A stretch of 64,000 bases of DNA from SIRX01 sp965214475 (GTDB taxonomy: Bacteria > Actinomycetota > Rubrobacteria > Rubrobacterales > Rubrobacteraceae). The notes under the pieces were generated by a model, which ran no database searches, had not been told where the DNA came from, and worked only from the letters and a program-made list of their open reading frames with translations. Shown here in pieces: positions 40,433 through 49,090 of the stretch (positions are counted from its first letter, which is position 1; each line of letters begins with the position of its first letter). The position numbers and the translations under genes are program-made. The stretch covers positions 1,736,001 to 1,800,000 of the forward strand of contig OZ243953.1 of assembly GCA_965214475.1 (NCBI GenBank). The letters run 5' to 3'.

Positions 40433-42265
40433 TTACTCATCCTGATCATTATGCGATTCGTCGGAGTTTTCGGAAAGGGGCAAGACAACGGAGAAGACGC
40501 TGCCGGCGTCTGGCTTGCTTTCGACCTGGATCTCGCCGCCGAGGTGGTCTGTGATCTCGCTAGCAAGGGCCAGACCTAGGCCCGTTCCGTCGGCCCGGGA
40601 GGAGCCCTGGGCCCGGTAGAAACGGTCGAAGATGTACGGTAGCTCTTCTTCGGGAATTCCGCATCCCTGGTCCGAGACGCTAACGATCACGTGACCGTTC
40701 TCCCGGGAGAGGTCCAGGTTTACCGGTGAGTCCCCGTCAGAGTATTTGAGGGCGTTGTCCACGAGGATGGTAATCATCCGGTGTAGCTGAGAGTGGTCCG
40801 TCTCTACCGGCGGTACGTCTTCCTCCGCATGAACGTTGACCGGGCGCCCCGTGTAGCCAAAATCCCGCCGAAGCTCGTACAGAAGATCCGTGAGGTCTAC
40901 CTCCTCGTGCCGGAAGGTGACGGCGTTCGCGTCGAGGCGGCTCAAGTCCAGAAGCGTTAGGGCCAAACTTTGCAGACGTTCGGTCTGGGCCCGCATCTCA
41001 TCGAGGAACCCTACCCGGACTTCTTCGCTCTCTTCATCCTCCATCAACTCCAGATAGCCGGAGAGTGCGGAAAGCGGAGTCTTTAGCTCGTGGGAGGCGG
41101 TTGCTATGAACTCGGTCTTGGCCCGTTGTACCTGCGATTCCTCGGTTACATCCCGGAGAATCGCGAGGGCGCCTTCTTCGAGTGGCGCGGCACGCACCTC
41201 CATCAGGCGGTTACCCGCCTCTACTGCGGCTTCGGTTACGGGACCGTCGTGTCTGGCCCTGGCGAGGATCTCTTGTAGCCGGCTGTGGAAAGCGTGGTCC
41301 GAGGAGTCCAACAACTCGCGGGCACGGGGGTTCAAGAAGATGGCGTTCAGGTCTGCGTTTACGCCCACTACAGCGTCGGTCATACCGTCGAGTATGGCCC
41401 GGCCCCGCTCCTTCTCTTGCTCTACCTGCTGGAAAGCGCCTTGCAGAGAGACGGCCATCGAGTTGAAAGTCTCGCCCAGGGAGCCCACTTCGTCCTCTAT
41501 GCGGGTTTGTATACGCTCGTCGAAGTTACCGGCTGCGAGTCGCTCGGCGGCCAGCCCGAGACGGCTAACACGCCGGGAGATCAAAGTAGCCACCACGTAT
41601 CCCGAAAATCCGGTCACCAGAAGTGCCAGAACGCCCGCGAGGGAAACTATTAGGTTGATCCTTCTTATTTCGGCTTCGGCGTTCAGTTCGCTCTCAAGAA
41701 AATACCTGGTAAAGACCACCGCTGTATTATCTTCTCCGGGAACACTGATTGGGGCGGCATAAGTAGCGAGTTGGGAGCCCTCGCGTGGACCCGTTTCGAC
41801 TAGCTCGATTCTCTTTTTCGGATCTCCACTATCTACCGCCCTACGCACTACTTGGGGGTTCCACTCGAGATTGTCGGACCCCCTTAGCTTCGTCGTCTGG
41901 TCCGTAGACTGGACTATCCCCCATTGCAGGCCAAAAGTCGCCGCGAAAGACTTGATCCGCTGAAGAGAAATATTGCCTTCTTTGCGCCGGAGCACTTCTT
42001 CGTACTGCTCACCCACTTGGTCGAAGTAAGTCTCACTCGACCTCTGTAGGGTGTCGGAGAGGATTGGGCGGACGAGCTCGTAAGCCGTTATCCCCGCAAA
42101 GGCTGTAACTAGCATAAACAGCGCCGTAAGCCACACCTGGATTCCGATGCGAGGTTGAAACCTGTCTCCCAGCTTCGGAAACAGACGGCGGCGGGGCTTG
42201 GGCCTGGGTTCGTGGTCTTGCCTACGGCGAAGGACGTGTTTCTTACCGGAAAACATACCCCACAC
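40433..42265 (-). CDS. Sensor histidine kinase (PhoR/VicK type)
   Basis: Membrane sensor of 610 residues that pairs with the response regulator just upstream. Two helices (about residues 46-68 and 225-250) bracket an extracellular sensor domain of about 155 residues. HAMP follows (RRVSRLGLAAERLAAGNFDE), then a PAS domain (DAVVGVNADLNAIFLNPRAR). The phospho-accepting His is in IATASHELKTPLSALSGYLE, and the ATPase has DNALKYSDG (N), VSDQGCGIPEEE (G1) and GTGLGLALASEI (G2). The start codon overlaps the regulator gene by 23 bp, so the pair is one operon. Confidence 0.93.
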   Translation of the reverse strand: MWGMFSGKKHVLRRRQDHEPRPKPRRRLFPKLGDRFQPRIGIQVWLTALFMLVTAFAGITAYELVRPILSDTLQRSSETYFDQVGEQYEEVLRRKEGNISLQRIKSFAATFGLQWGIVQSTDQTTKLRGSDNLEWNPQVVRRAVDSGDPKKRIELVETGPREGSQLATYAAPISVPGEDNTAVVFTRYFLESELNAEAEIRRINLIVSLAGVLALLVTGFSGYVVATLISRRVSRLGLAAERLAAGNFDERIQTRIEDEVGSLGETFNSMAVSLQGAFQQVEQEKERGRAILDGMTDAVVGVNADLNAIFLNPRARELLDSSDHAFHSRLQEILARARHDGPVTEAAVEAGNRLMEVRAAPLEEGALAILRDVTEESQVQRAKTEFIATASHELKTPLSALSGYLELMEDEESEEVRVGFLDEMRAQTERLQSLALTLLDLSRLDANAVTFRHEEVDLTDLLYELRRDFGYTGRPVNVHAEEDVPPVETDHSQLHRMITILVDNALKYSDGDSPVNLDLSRENGHVIVSVSDQGCGIPEEELPYIFDRFYRAQGSSRADGTGLGLALASEITDHLGGEIQVESKPDAGSVFSVVLPLSENSDESHNDQDE

Positions 42266-42920
42266 CCCGCGCGGTGTGAATAAATTCGGGGTTGCGGGGG
42301 TCGCGCTCTATTTTTTCGCGGAGGTGACGGATGTGTACGTCTACCGTTCTTTCATCCCGGAATTCGTCTCCCCACACCCGCGTGAGCAGGGTGCTGCGGG
42401 AGAATACCCGACCGGGGTTCGAGGCGAGCGTCACCAGCAGCTCGAACTCCGTGTATGTGAGATCCGCCTCCTCACCGCCCACCGCTACCCGGCGGCTGGG
42501 GATATTTATCTTCAGCCCTTCGTAGTTGAGTTCATCTTGACGCTGACCCGGCGGAACCGAGACCCGGCGCATGATCGCCCTTATCCGCGCAACCAACTCC
42601 CGGACGGCGAACGGCTTGGTGACGTAATCATCCGCCCCGAGCTCCAGCCCAACGACCCGGTCTATCTCGTCGTCGCGAGCCGTTAGCATGATGATGGGCA
42701 CTTCGCTGGTGGAGCGGATGCGTCGGCAAACTTCCGTTCCGTCCAACTTGGGCAACATAATGTCCAGGATAATGAGGTGTGGCTCGAAAGAGCGGAACGC
42801 CTCTAGCGCCTCCTCGCCGTCACCCGCGACGAGCACTTGAAATCCTTCCCGTTCCAGGGCATGCACCAGCATCTTCTGGAGCGACGGTTCGTCGTCTACC
42901 AGGAGAATCCTCCTAGTCAT
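42243..42920 (-). CDS. OmpR-family response regulator
   Basis: DNA-binding partner of the histidine kinase. ATG 42920 gives MTRRILLVDDEPSLQKMLVH; the frame extends back 7 codons to 42941. The receiver domain has the acidic pair DDE, the phosphorylated Asp in LIILDIMLPKLDG, the Thr of MLTARDD and the Lys of DYVTKPFAV. The C-terminal winged helix ends in TLLTRVWGDEFRDERTVDVH and GVGYVFR, as in PhoB, WalR and MtrA. A target cannot be assigned, but WalR or PhoP-like control of the envelope or phosphate response is usual for this group. Confidence 0.94.
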   Translation of the reverse strand: MTRRILLVDDEPSLQKMLVHALEREGFQVLVAGDGEEALEAFRSFEPHLIILDIMLPKLDGTEVCRRIRSTSEVPIIMLTARDDEIDRVVGLELGADDYVTKPFAVRELVARIRAIMRRVSVPPGQRQDELNYEGLKINIPSRRVAVGGEEADLTYTEFELLVTLASNPGRVFSRSTLLTRVWGDEFRDERTVDVHIRHLREKIERDPRNPEFIHTARGVGYVFR

Positions 42921-43010
42921 ACCTTGTACACCCTGAACCATAACCTACTCGCCTCTTCGCCTACGCCGAGTAATCATAACTTTTCGGGTTTTATTCTACC
43001 ATCCTAGCCA

Positions 43011-44813
43011 TCATGTTAGCGAGGCTACATTGGCGTTGTCTTCATTGTTTACAAATTGTTTGACGGCTTCCAGCAGGTCCTCTTCGCTCTTCAACTGCAC
43101 CGCCTCGACCGCTGCCGAGCGCCGCCGGAGATACGCGGCCACGACCCGCGACTCGTCAGGACCTCCGGCGGGTGGCTTTTCCGATTCGGACAGCATCGTT
43201 TTCGCAAACCTTGAGATTTCAGCGGCATCGTTCGCCTCGAAGCCTTTGTGGGAGATCAAACGCCCCTCCGAGAAAGCAAAGACCTCGACGAGTTCGGGCT
43301 CCGTTGACGGTGTAACTACCGCCTGCACGCCCTCCGCGCTCACCACGGCCCGGGTAAGACGTATCCGCTTTATACCGGCGACAAGGTCCCTGAGACGCGC
43401 CGCCGCCTCGAACTCCTGTTCCCCGGACATCCGGTCCCGCTCCCGGACGAGCGCCGCCAGGTGCTCCTCTCCCCCTTCACCTCGCATGAGGGCCGTGAGC
43501 TCTTTTATGACTTCCGTCCGGTATATATCCTCGCTCATGCCCATGCATGGGGCGCAGCGGTTCATCTGGCCGTAGAAGCAGGCGTCCGCTTCGCCAGAGC
43601 ATTGTTTTAGGGGGAAGATCCTACCCAGCGCCTCGATGCAAGTGTCGAGCACCCTGGCGCTCCGGTACGGCCCCAGATACGTTACGCCCTCTTCCCCTTC
43701 GGAGCTCGGGACCCTCTCGGGGACCGGGTAAGCCTCGTTCATGTCCAGCTTTATAAACCAACTTGCCCGCGGCTCCCGGCCGACGGAATTGTAGCGCGGG
43801 AGGAGACGTTTTATCTCTCGGGCCTCGTGGATCAGGGCGTGAAGTTCGCTCTGCGTCTCTTCGTAGCGGACTTCTGCGACCTCTTCGACGAGACGCCCGA
43901 TCTTGCGCCTACCGTCTCCCCCGTTGAAGTACGTCCGCACCCTCACTTGTAAGTCCTTTGCCTTTCCTACGTAGAGCACGGTTCCGCGTTTGTCTACGAA
44001 GTAGTAGACGCCGGGCGTATTCGGTATGTCCTCCGCGAGGTGCTGCTTCTGGGGCTTTATACGCCGCCGGCTTCCACCTTTGAGCGTAACCGCCTCCCCT
44101 ACGGTACTCACCCCGGCGGACTTCAGGAGCTTCTGGAGCTTCAGAAATATTTCGGCGGTGGCCGCCGCGTCGGAGAGGCCCCGGTGGTTCGGCACCTGAC
44201 GCACCCCGAAATGTCCGGCCAAAGAACCGAGCCGGTAGCGCCGGAGGCCCGGAACCAACGTGCGGGCAAGCTTCAACGTGTCGAGGACAGGGTTCGGGAA
44301 CGGTTCGCCCCGGGCCGCCGCCACGAACGAACAGTCAAACTGGACATTGTGCCCGACGAGTACCGCGCCCTCCACAAACTCCTCGAAAGAGGGCATAATC
44401 TCACCGATCATGGGGGCGTCAGCGACCATCGAGTTCGTGATGCCGGTCAGACGAATGACAAACGGCGTTATCGGCATCTCCGGGTTGACTAGAGTGGAGA
44501 ATTCCTCCACCACCTCGCCGCCCAGTATCTTCACGGCGCCTATCTCCGTTATGGCGCTTTTTTCGGATGAGGTTCCGGTAGTCTCCAAGTCGAAGACGAC
44601 GTAGGGCGCCTCCTCCAGAGGAAGCGCGGCTATATCCGTGAGACGGAGGTCATCGTTTTCTTCCCAGTAGAAGCGCGGGTCCTTCGCAATGAGCTTCTCT
44701 ATGTGGACGCGGGCGTCACCGTTTAGGTTCGGAAGGGCGAGTAATTCGGTGGAGATCTCCTCGGCGCTTACCGGTTCGCGATCCCGGACAAAGCCGTAGA
44801 GGCTAGGAGACAC
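43011..44813 (-). CDS. DEDD exonuclease fused to UvrC/Cho-like nuclease
   Basis: A 600-residue DNA-repair protein. The N-terminal 65 residues look like a winged helix. Then a DnaQ-like 3 prime-5 prime exonuclease shows VVFDLETTGTSSEKSAITEI (Asp and Glu), VGHNVQFDCSFV and HRGLSDAAATAEIF (His and Asp), so the DEDDh site is intact. From about residue 265 a GIY-YIG nuclease follows (NTPGVYYFVDKRGTVLYVGK), with a Cys cluster CSGEADACFYGQMNRCAPC that fits the iron-sulfur site of UvrC, and a UVR segment. No C-terminal RNase H-like half of UvrC is present, so it resembles Cho plus an exonuclease. This fusion is known in actinobacteria. Confidence 0.9.
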   Translation of the reverse strand: MSPSLYGFVRDREPVSAEEISTELLALPNLNGDARVHIEKLIAKDPRFYWEENDDLRLTDIAALPLEEAPYVVFDLETTGTSSEKSAITEIGAVKILGGEVVEEFSTLVNPEMPITPFVIRLTGITNSMVADAPMIGEIMPSFEEFVEGAVLVGHNVQFDCSFVAAARGEPFPNPVLDTLKLARTLVPGLRRYRLGSLAGHFGVRQVPNHRGLSDAAATAEIFLKLQKLLKSAGVSTVGEAVTLKGGSRRRIKPQKQHLAEDIPNTPGVYYFVDKRGTVLYVGKAKDLQVRVRTYFNGGDGRRKIGRLVEEVAEVRYEETQSELHALIHEAREIKRLLPRYNSVGREPRASWFIKLDMNEAYPVPERVPSSEGEEGVTYLGPYRSARVLDTCIEALGRIFPLKQCSGEADACFYGQMNRCAPCMGMSEDIYRTEVIKELTALMRGEGGEEHLAALVRERDRMSGEQEFEAAARLRDLVAGIKRIRLTRAVVSAEGVQAVVTPSTEPELVEVFAFSEGRLISHKGFEANDAAEISRFAKTMLSESEKPPAGGPDESRVVAAYLRRRSAAVEAVQLKSEEDLLEAVKQFVNNEDNANVASLT

Positions 44814-45828
44814 GGACCTCCGTCCGCGCCGCGTGCGCCGTCTCGGCGATAGTGCGGGCTTGGGCCTCGGTCACGCCGGGGATGGCAACCAGGTTTTCGA
44901 AGGTGTACTCGTGGTCCAAGAGGCCGCTCGCCATAACCCTGGCGCGGGTCTTCATCCCGACGCCCGGCATCTTCTCGGTGTGGAAGATCCTGCCGCGCTG
45001 TATCCGCAGGTTCTCTACCCCAGCGAGACGCACGCCGTCCACCAGAACTTTCTGTAGGGTGTCGGCAAAGACCTCGACCTGCTCCGGCTGGTAAACACCC
45101 CGACCCATCAGCGAAGGCGTCATCGGCTGCGGATAGAGCATGTTGGCGTTGCGGACCGTCGTGTGGCCCGGCGGCTCCCCTCCGTCAAGAGGATCCGGGT
45201 CTCCAAGGCTTTGCGCCTCTATCGCGTGGCCCCAAACCTGTTCTTCGAGGTCTTCGCCCAGATCAAGCTCCGTGACCACCGGATGACCCCTGAAGCGGTC
45301 GTTACGGTTGGCGGCGTAGAGAAAGCGTTGGTCGCTCTTTTCGTTGCGGTAGAACTCCACTACTCCGCGGGCGCGCTTCTCGCCGATACCTGGAAGGCGG
45401 GCGAGGTCCTTGGCATCTTCCGCTTCTATCATCTCTCGTAGCTCGTCGGCCTCTACGGCTTCATCGGCCTTCGCGGCTGCCCGGCGGTCTACGCCGCGTA
45501 CCCGTTCCAGCATACCCGCGACACTCTGAGGGTCTACACCACGCCTTAGGTGGTTGATCTTGCGCACGCCGGTGAACTCGTTGTGTTCCTCCCAGTGCCA
45601 GACGAATTCCCGTACCCGTTCGACCGCCGCCGAATCCTCTGGGACGAACTCGATCGCCACCCCATTGCCTATGTAGCGTCCGTTGGCTTGCGGCAAATGC
45701 TCCGCCACGTACATGACCTGAACCTTGACTGAAGGTGAATAGAAAGAGAAGTTTACGGGGACATCCGTAGATACCTCTTTCATCAACCGTCGCCGGAAGA
45801 TATTGTCTTCGTGATCCGTTTCAAACAT
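44803..45828 (-). CDS. Helix-hairpin-helix protein upstream of the exonuclease-UvrC fusion
   Basis: Unrecognised 341-residue protein with at least three helix-hairpin-helix motifs: LARLPGIGEKRARGVVEF (about residue 142), TEKMPGVGMKTRARVMAS (about 293) and LVAIPGVTEAQARTIAET (about 317). These bind DNA non-specifically in repair proteins. The first 110 residues include a beta-rich segment with GNGVAIEFVPED. Its stop overlaps the exonuclease-UvrC gene by 11 bp, so the two are probably made together. No ribosome site precedes the ATG; a TAGAAT hexamer on the minus strand (45844-45839) lies 10 nt before it. Function unknown, probably DNA repair. Confidence 0.7.
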   Translation of the reverse strand: MFETDHEDNIFRRRLMKEVSTDVPVNFSFYSPSVKVQVMYVAEHLPQANGRYIGNGVAIEFVPEDSAAVERVREFVWHWEEHNEFTGVRKINHLRRGVDPQSVAGMLERVRGVDRRAAAKADEAVEADELREMIEAEDAKDLARLPGIGEKRARGVVEFYRNEKSDQRFLYAANRNDRFRGHPVVTELDLGEDLEEQVWGHAIEAQSLGDPDPLDGGEPPGHTTVRNANMLYPQPMTPSLMGRGVYQPEQVEVFADTLQKVLVDGVRLAGVENLRIQRGRIFHTEKMPGVGMKTRARVMASGLLDHEYTFENLVAIPGVTEAQARTIAETAHAARTEVRVS

Positions 45829-45869
45829 TAGATACTCAATTCTACCATCGAGGCAATTTTTCCAATCAT

Positions 45870-47102
45870 CTAAAAACCAACTATCACGTCTTCGCGCAGC
45901 ACGATAGCCTCGACCGGCTCACCCGCCCGCGCTTCGGATTCCGGTCCGATCAGGGCGAGCGCGTCGGCCTTTGTCAGTGAGCTTACGAGTCCTGACCCCT
46001 GCGCGCCGACAGACCGGGCGAGCCAGCCTTTCTCCGTGTGTTTCAGGCTCACGCGCATCGCGTGCATTCGGCCTAGCCGGTTACTCATTTCCTCATCGAA
46101 GTACACCTGAATTCGTGGCCTCTCTTTGTCTTCGCGGCCTATCATCTCCGTTATTGCGGGTCGAACGAATAGCTCGAAACAAACCATTGCGGAGACCGGA
46201 TTGCCGGGAAGACCAAAAAAGCGTGAGTCTCCCCGCATTCCGTAGAAGACCGGCTTACCCGGCTTTAGCTTGACACCCCAGAAGACTTGTTCCACGCCGA
46301 GGTCCAACAAAGTGCTCTTCACCAGGTCTTTCTCCCCCACCGATACACCGCCGCTGGTTACGACCACGTCGGCGCTCTCCAGGGCTCCCCGGATCGTGTC
46401 GCGTAGCACGTTCTCATCGTCGGAGGCAGCGGCGACGCGGAAGGCTTCGGCGCCGGCTTCGCGGGCCTGGGCGAGCATCGCGAACGAATTGGAGTCGTAG
46501 ATCTCACCAGGGGCAAGGTCTCGTTCTCCAGGCGTCACCAACTCCGTGCCGGTAGAGAGAACGGCGACTTTCGGCCTCCGGTAGACGGGTAAATCCCCGT
46601 AACCCTGTGTCGCGGCCAGGGCGATCTCCGGTGCCCCGATCTCCGTGCCGGCGCGCAGGATAATATCTCCTTCTCGCACATCCTCTCCACTGCGACGTAT
46701 GTTCTGTTCCGGCTCCGCAGCTTTCTTTAGCTCGAACTCTTCGCCCCATCCGGAAGTGTTCTCGACCATAACCACCGCATCGGCGCCTCCGGGAATGACG
46801 CCACCAGTGAAGATCTTGATGGCTTCGCCCTCTCCAACGCTCTTCTGCGACGGACGGCCCGCCGGGGCCTCGTCAACGACCTGGAAATTTTTTCCTTCCT
46901 CAGCATCGGTACTCCGCACAGCGTAACCGTCCATAGCCGAGTTGTGGAAAGGCGGCGAGTCGAAGCGGGCTTTCAAATCTTCGGACAGGACGAGCCCCTG
47001 CGCTTTTTCCAGAGACGTGCTCTTCACGGACGACCTGGGAGTGTTGTTCATCACGAGCTGTACAGCCTCGTGATGATCTATCAGTTTTCCAAACAGTTGC
47101 AT
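45870..47102 (-). CDS. moeA: Molybdopterin molybdenumtransferase MoeA
   Basis: Inserts molybdenum into adenylated molybdopterin, making Moco in the cytoplasm. The 410-residue protein has the MoeA order of motifs: PPFHNSAMDGYAVRSTDAEE, IKIFTGGVIPGGADAVVMVE, VAVLSTGTELVTPGE, TSGGVSVGEKDLVKSTLLDL and FGLPGNPVSAMVCFELFVRP, and a C-terminal domain IV. All catalytic acidic loops are kept. No other Moco genes are nearby. It lies downstream of, and possibly read from, the truncated ureD region (58-bp gap). Confidence 0.95.
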   Translation of the reverse strand: MQLFGKLIDHHEAVQLVMNNTPRSSVKSTSLEKAQGLVLSEDLKARFDSPPFHNSAMDGYAVRSTDAEEGKNFQVVDEAPAGRPSQKSVGEGEAIKIFTGGVIPGGADAVVMVENTSGWGEEFELKKAAEPEQNIRRSGEDVREGDIILRAGTEIGAPEIALAATQGYGDLPVYRRPKVAVLSTGTELVTPGERDLAPGEIYDSNSFAMLAQAREAGAEAFRVAAASDDENVLRDTIRGALESADVVVTSGGVSVGEKDLVKSTLLDLGVEQVFWGVKLKPGKPVFYGMRGDSRFFGLPGNPVSAMVCFELFVRPAITEMIGREDKERPRIQVYFDEEMSNRLGRMHAMRVSLKHTEKGWLARSVGAQGSGLVSSLTKADALALIGPESEARAGEPVEAIVLREDVIVGF

Positions 47103-47160
47103 CTACATGCACCTCTTCTGACCTTTGAGTGCTAATTTTCCTCTTTCTCCCTCGGGTACG

Positions 47161-47829
47161 CTACCACACCTGGCGCGGCGGAGCCGGGAGACAAAAGAAA
47201 GAACGCGCTATTGTCCGGCAAGCATTAAGCGTACGGTATAAGGTTGGTGCACTCTGTGTCAGAATCCGCACTACGCAAAGGTTCGGAGAAAGAATGCTGG
47301 CCGAGGCCAGGGTACCTGAAGCAGAGTTTACAGAGCTGTGGAGTTCCTCAGCGAGAGGCGAGAGATCCAGGCTAGAGGTCAGGTACAGCGTCCCCAGGTA
47401 AGAATAGCTACCAAAAGGTTCACCGCCTCCAAATAGCTCGAACCCATCCACCACCTCCGGCGACCCGCATCTGAAGATCTTCGTCTTGTTGGCGAGGCTA
47501 TCGAACTCGAAGCGTTCACCCCGGGCCACCCGTCCGGCGGCGCAGGCGTCCCAGGCGAATAGCGTGGCTCCTTCGGCGAGACGAAACTCCGTGGTCTGCC
47601 GGTAGCTCGAACCTGCGTAGGGTATGAGGTGGTGCGGAAGGTACTCTAGCACCGCGCTTTCCCCGACCTCGAAAAGATTATCTTGTCGAGCCTCTACGCC
47701 TCTGTAGGTTTTTGTTGCGCCCTGGGTGAGGATCGTAGCCGAGCTGCCGGGGGAAAGCGTGGCCGTTACATCTAAGAGATCACCGCCGAGAACCCCTCCG
47801 GCGGGGTTGGTGATCTGGACCTCCGCCAT
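47161..47829 (-). pseudogene. ureD: UreD fragment lacking the N-terminus
   Basis: Accessory protein that with UreF and UreG loads nickel into urease. From ATG 47829 there are 222 residues, beginning MAEVQITNPAGGVLGGDLLD, the conserved UreD motif that normally sits about 50 residues into the protein. TQGATKTYRG, YLPHHLIPYAGSSYRQT, ARGERFEF and a C-terminal PPRQVW are present, so the rest is complete. The first beta-strands are missing and replaced by sequence that belongs to an Nramp-like gene on the other strand. No other urease gene lies in the window. A frame start at TTG 47868 exists but adds no UreD sequence. Probably non-functional. Confidence 0.75.
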
Positions 47830-47841
47830 TCCGGAGGCGGG

Positions 47842-48975
47842 CTGTTCATCCTCTTCGTGATGTTCCAAAACTTCTGGCCCGGCTGGGCGACCGGCGCCTC
47901 GACGACGCTCTCTTACATATTCGGGTTCGGGGGGAACGCCATAACATACCTCACAGTGGCGGCCCTAATAGCCATCGGCGTAGCCCTCACCACGTCGCCG
48001 GTAGTCTACCAGATGGTAGAGAAGGTCCAGGGCGCGATGGTGATCGCCATAATGTCCTTTGTGTTCGTGGCGGTGTTCATAGGTACCACGGGCGAAGCCT
48101 GGGGCGCACTCGTCACCGAGGGCGTCGGAGAAGCCAGCCTCCCGATAGGACAGGAAGGACTTGGAATAGCGCTGCTGCTCGGCGCCCTGGCGTTCGCCGG
48201 GGCCGGCGGCGCCAACAACCTCGTGCAGAGCAACTACATACGGGACAAGGGCATGGGCATGGGCATGCGGATCCCCCGCGTCGTCTCACCAGTTACCGGC
48301 GAGGAAGAAGCCTCCGAGGGAATCGGGTTTATGTTCCCCCAAGATGTGACCAACATGCGCCGCTGGAAAGGCTGGTGGCGGGTAGCCAACATCGAGCAGT
48401 TCGTGACCTTCTTCGTCATCGGTGTGATCTCGTTGATCGTCTTTACGGTCCTGACCTACTCGACCGTACCGGTAGGAACGACTGAGGCGCAAGACCTGGA
48501 GTTCATCCGCGTGGAAGGTGAAGCTCTCAGAGAGGTCATAGGACCAGGGTTTGGCATAGCCTTCTGGCTGGCCGGAACCTTCGCGCTATTCTCGACCAAC
48601 CTCGGCATCGTGGACTATACGTGCCGACTGATCGCCGACCAGCTAAACACCAACGCCACCCGAAATAGCCAATTCTGGACGGAGAGCAAACTCTACTTCC
48701 TCTTCGTGTGGCTCATGGTCATACTCGGCTCGTGCATATTGCTCTTCGGCTTCAATCAGCCGCTGGTGCTAATAATCATCTCCTCCTCAATAGCCGGGTT
48801 GCAGATGTTCATCTACTCGGGGTTGCTGATCCAACTGAACCGCAAGGCTCTACCTGAAGGAGTGAGGATCACCGGCTACCGGCTAGTCGTAATGTGGATC
48901 TCTTTCGCATTCTTCGGGTTCTTCTCGGTTATTCTGGTCTACAGCGTGATCAAAACGAACGTCTTCGGAGGATAG
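47842..48975 (+). pseudogene. Nramp-like divalent metal transporter fragment
   Basis: C-terminal two thirds of an Nramp-type membrane protein. The frame is recognisable from LFILFVMFQNFWPGWATGAS onward and is complete to the stop at 48975. Homologues in this subfamily have about 110-130 further residues before this point, including the first helices with the metal-binding DPG-like motif. The first possible starts are GTG 47857 and ATG 47860, with no ribosome site. The remaining helices (for example GALAFAGAGGANNLVQSNYI and LFSTNLGIVDYTCRLIADQ) keep the family pattern. It meets the ureD fragment head to head near 47,836. Likely broken unless it works without its N-terminus. Confidence 0.68.
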
Positions 48976-48984
48976 CGTAGGCGA

Positions 48985-49074
48985 ATGCTCAAGCAACTCT
49001 GGATAAAAATCTTACTGGGCCTCTTTATCTGGTCGGGCCTCGTAATGTTACTCGTTCTCTTCGGAGTGATCTAG
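48985..49074 (+). CDS. 29-residue one-helix protein after the Nramp-like gene
   Basis: A tiny frame 9 bp after the Nramp-like stop: MLKQLWIKILLGLFIWSGL followed by VMLLVLFGVI. It is nearly all one hydrophobic helix with a Lys-rich start. It might be an accessory subunit of the transporter. There is only a weak ribosome site (GGAGGATAG, 48967-48975, 9 nt before the ATG). Short hydrophobic frames arise by chance, so this call is tentative. Confidence 0.45.
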   Translation: MLKQLWIKILLGLFIWSGLVMLLVLFGVI

Positions 49075-49090
49075 CAGCACAGAGATATAC

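Noticed and set aside
47161..47829. A functional urease cluster
   Set aside because: Only a truncated ureD is present; ureABC and ureEFG are not in the window.
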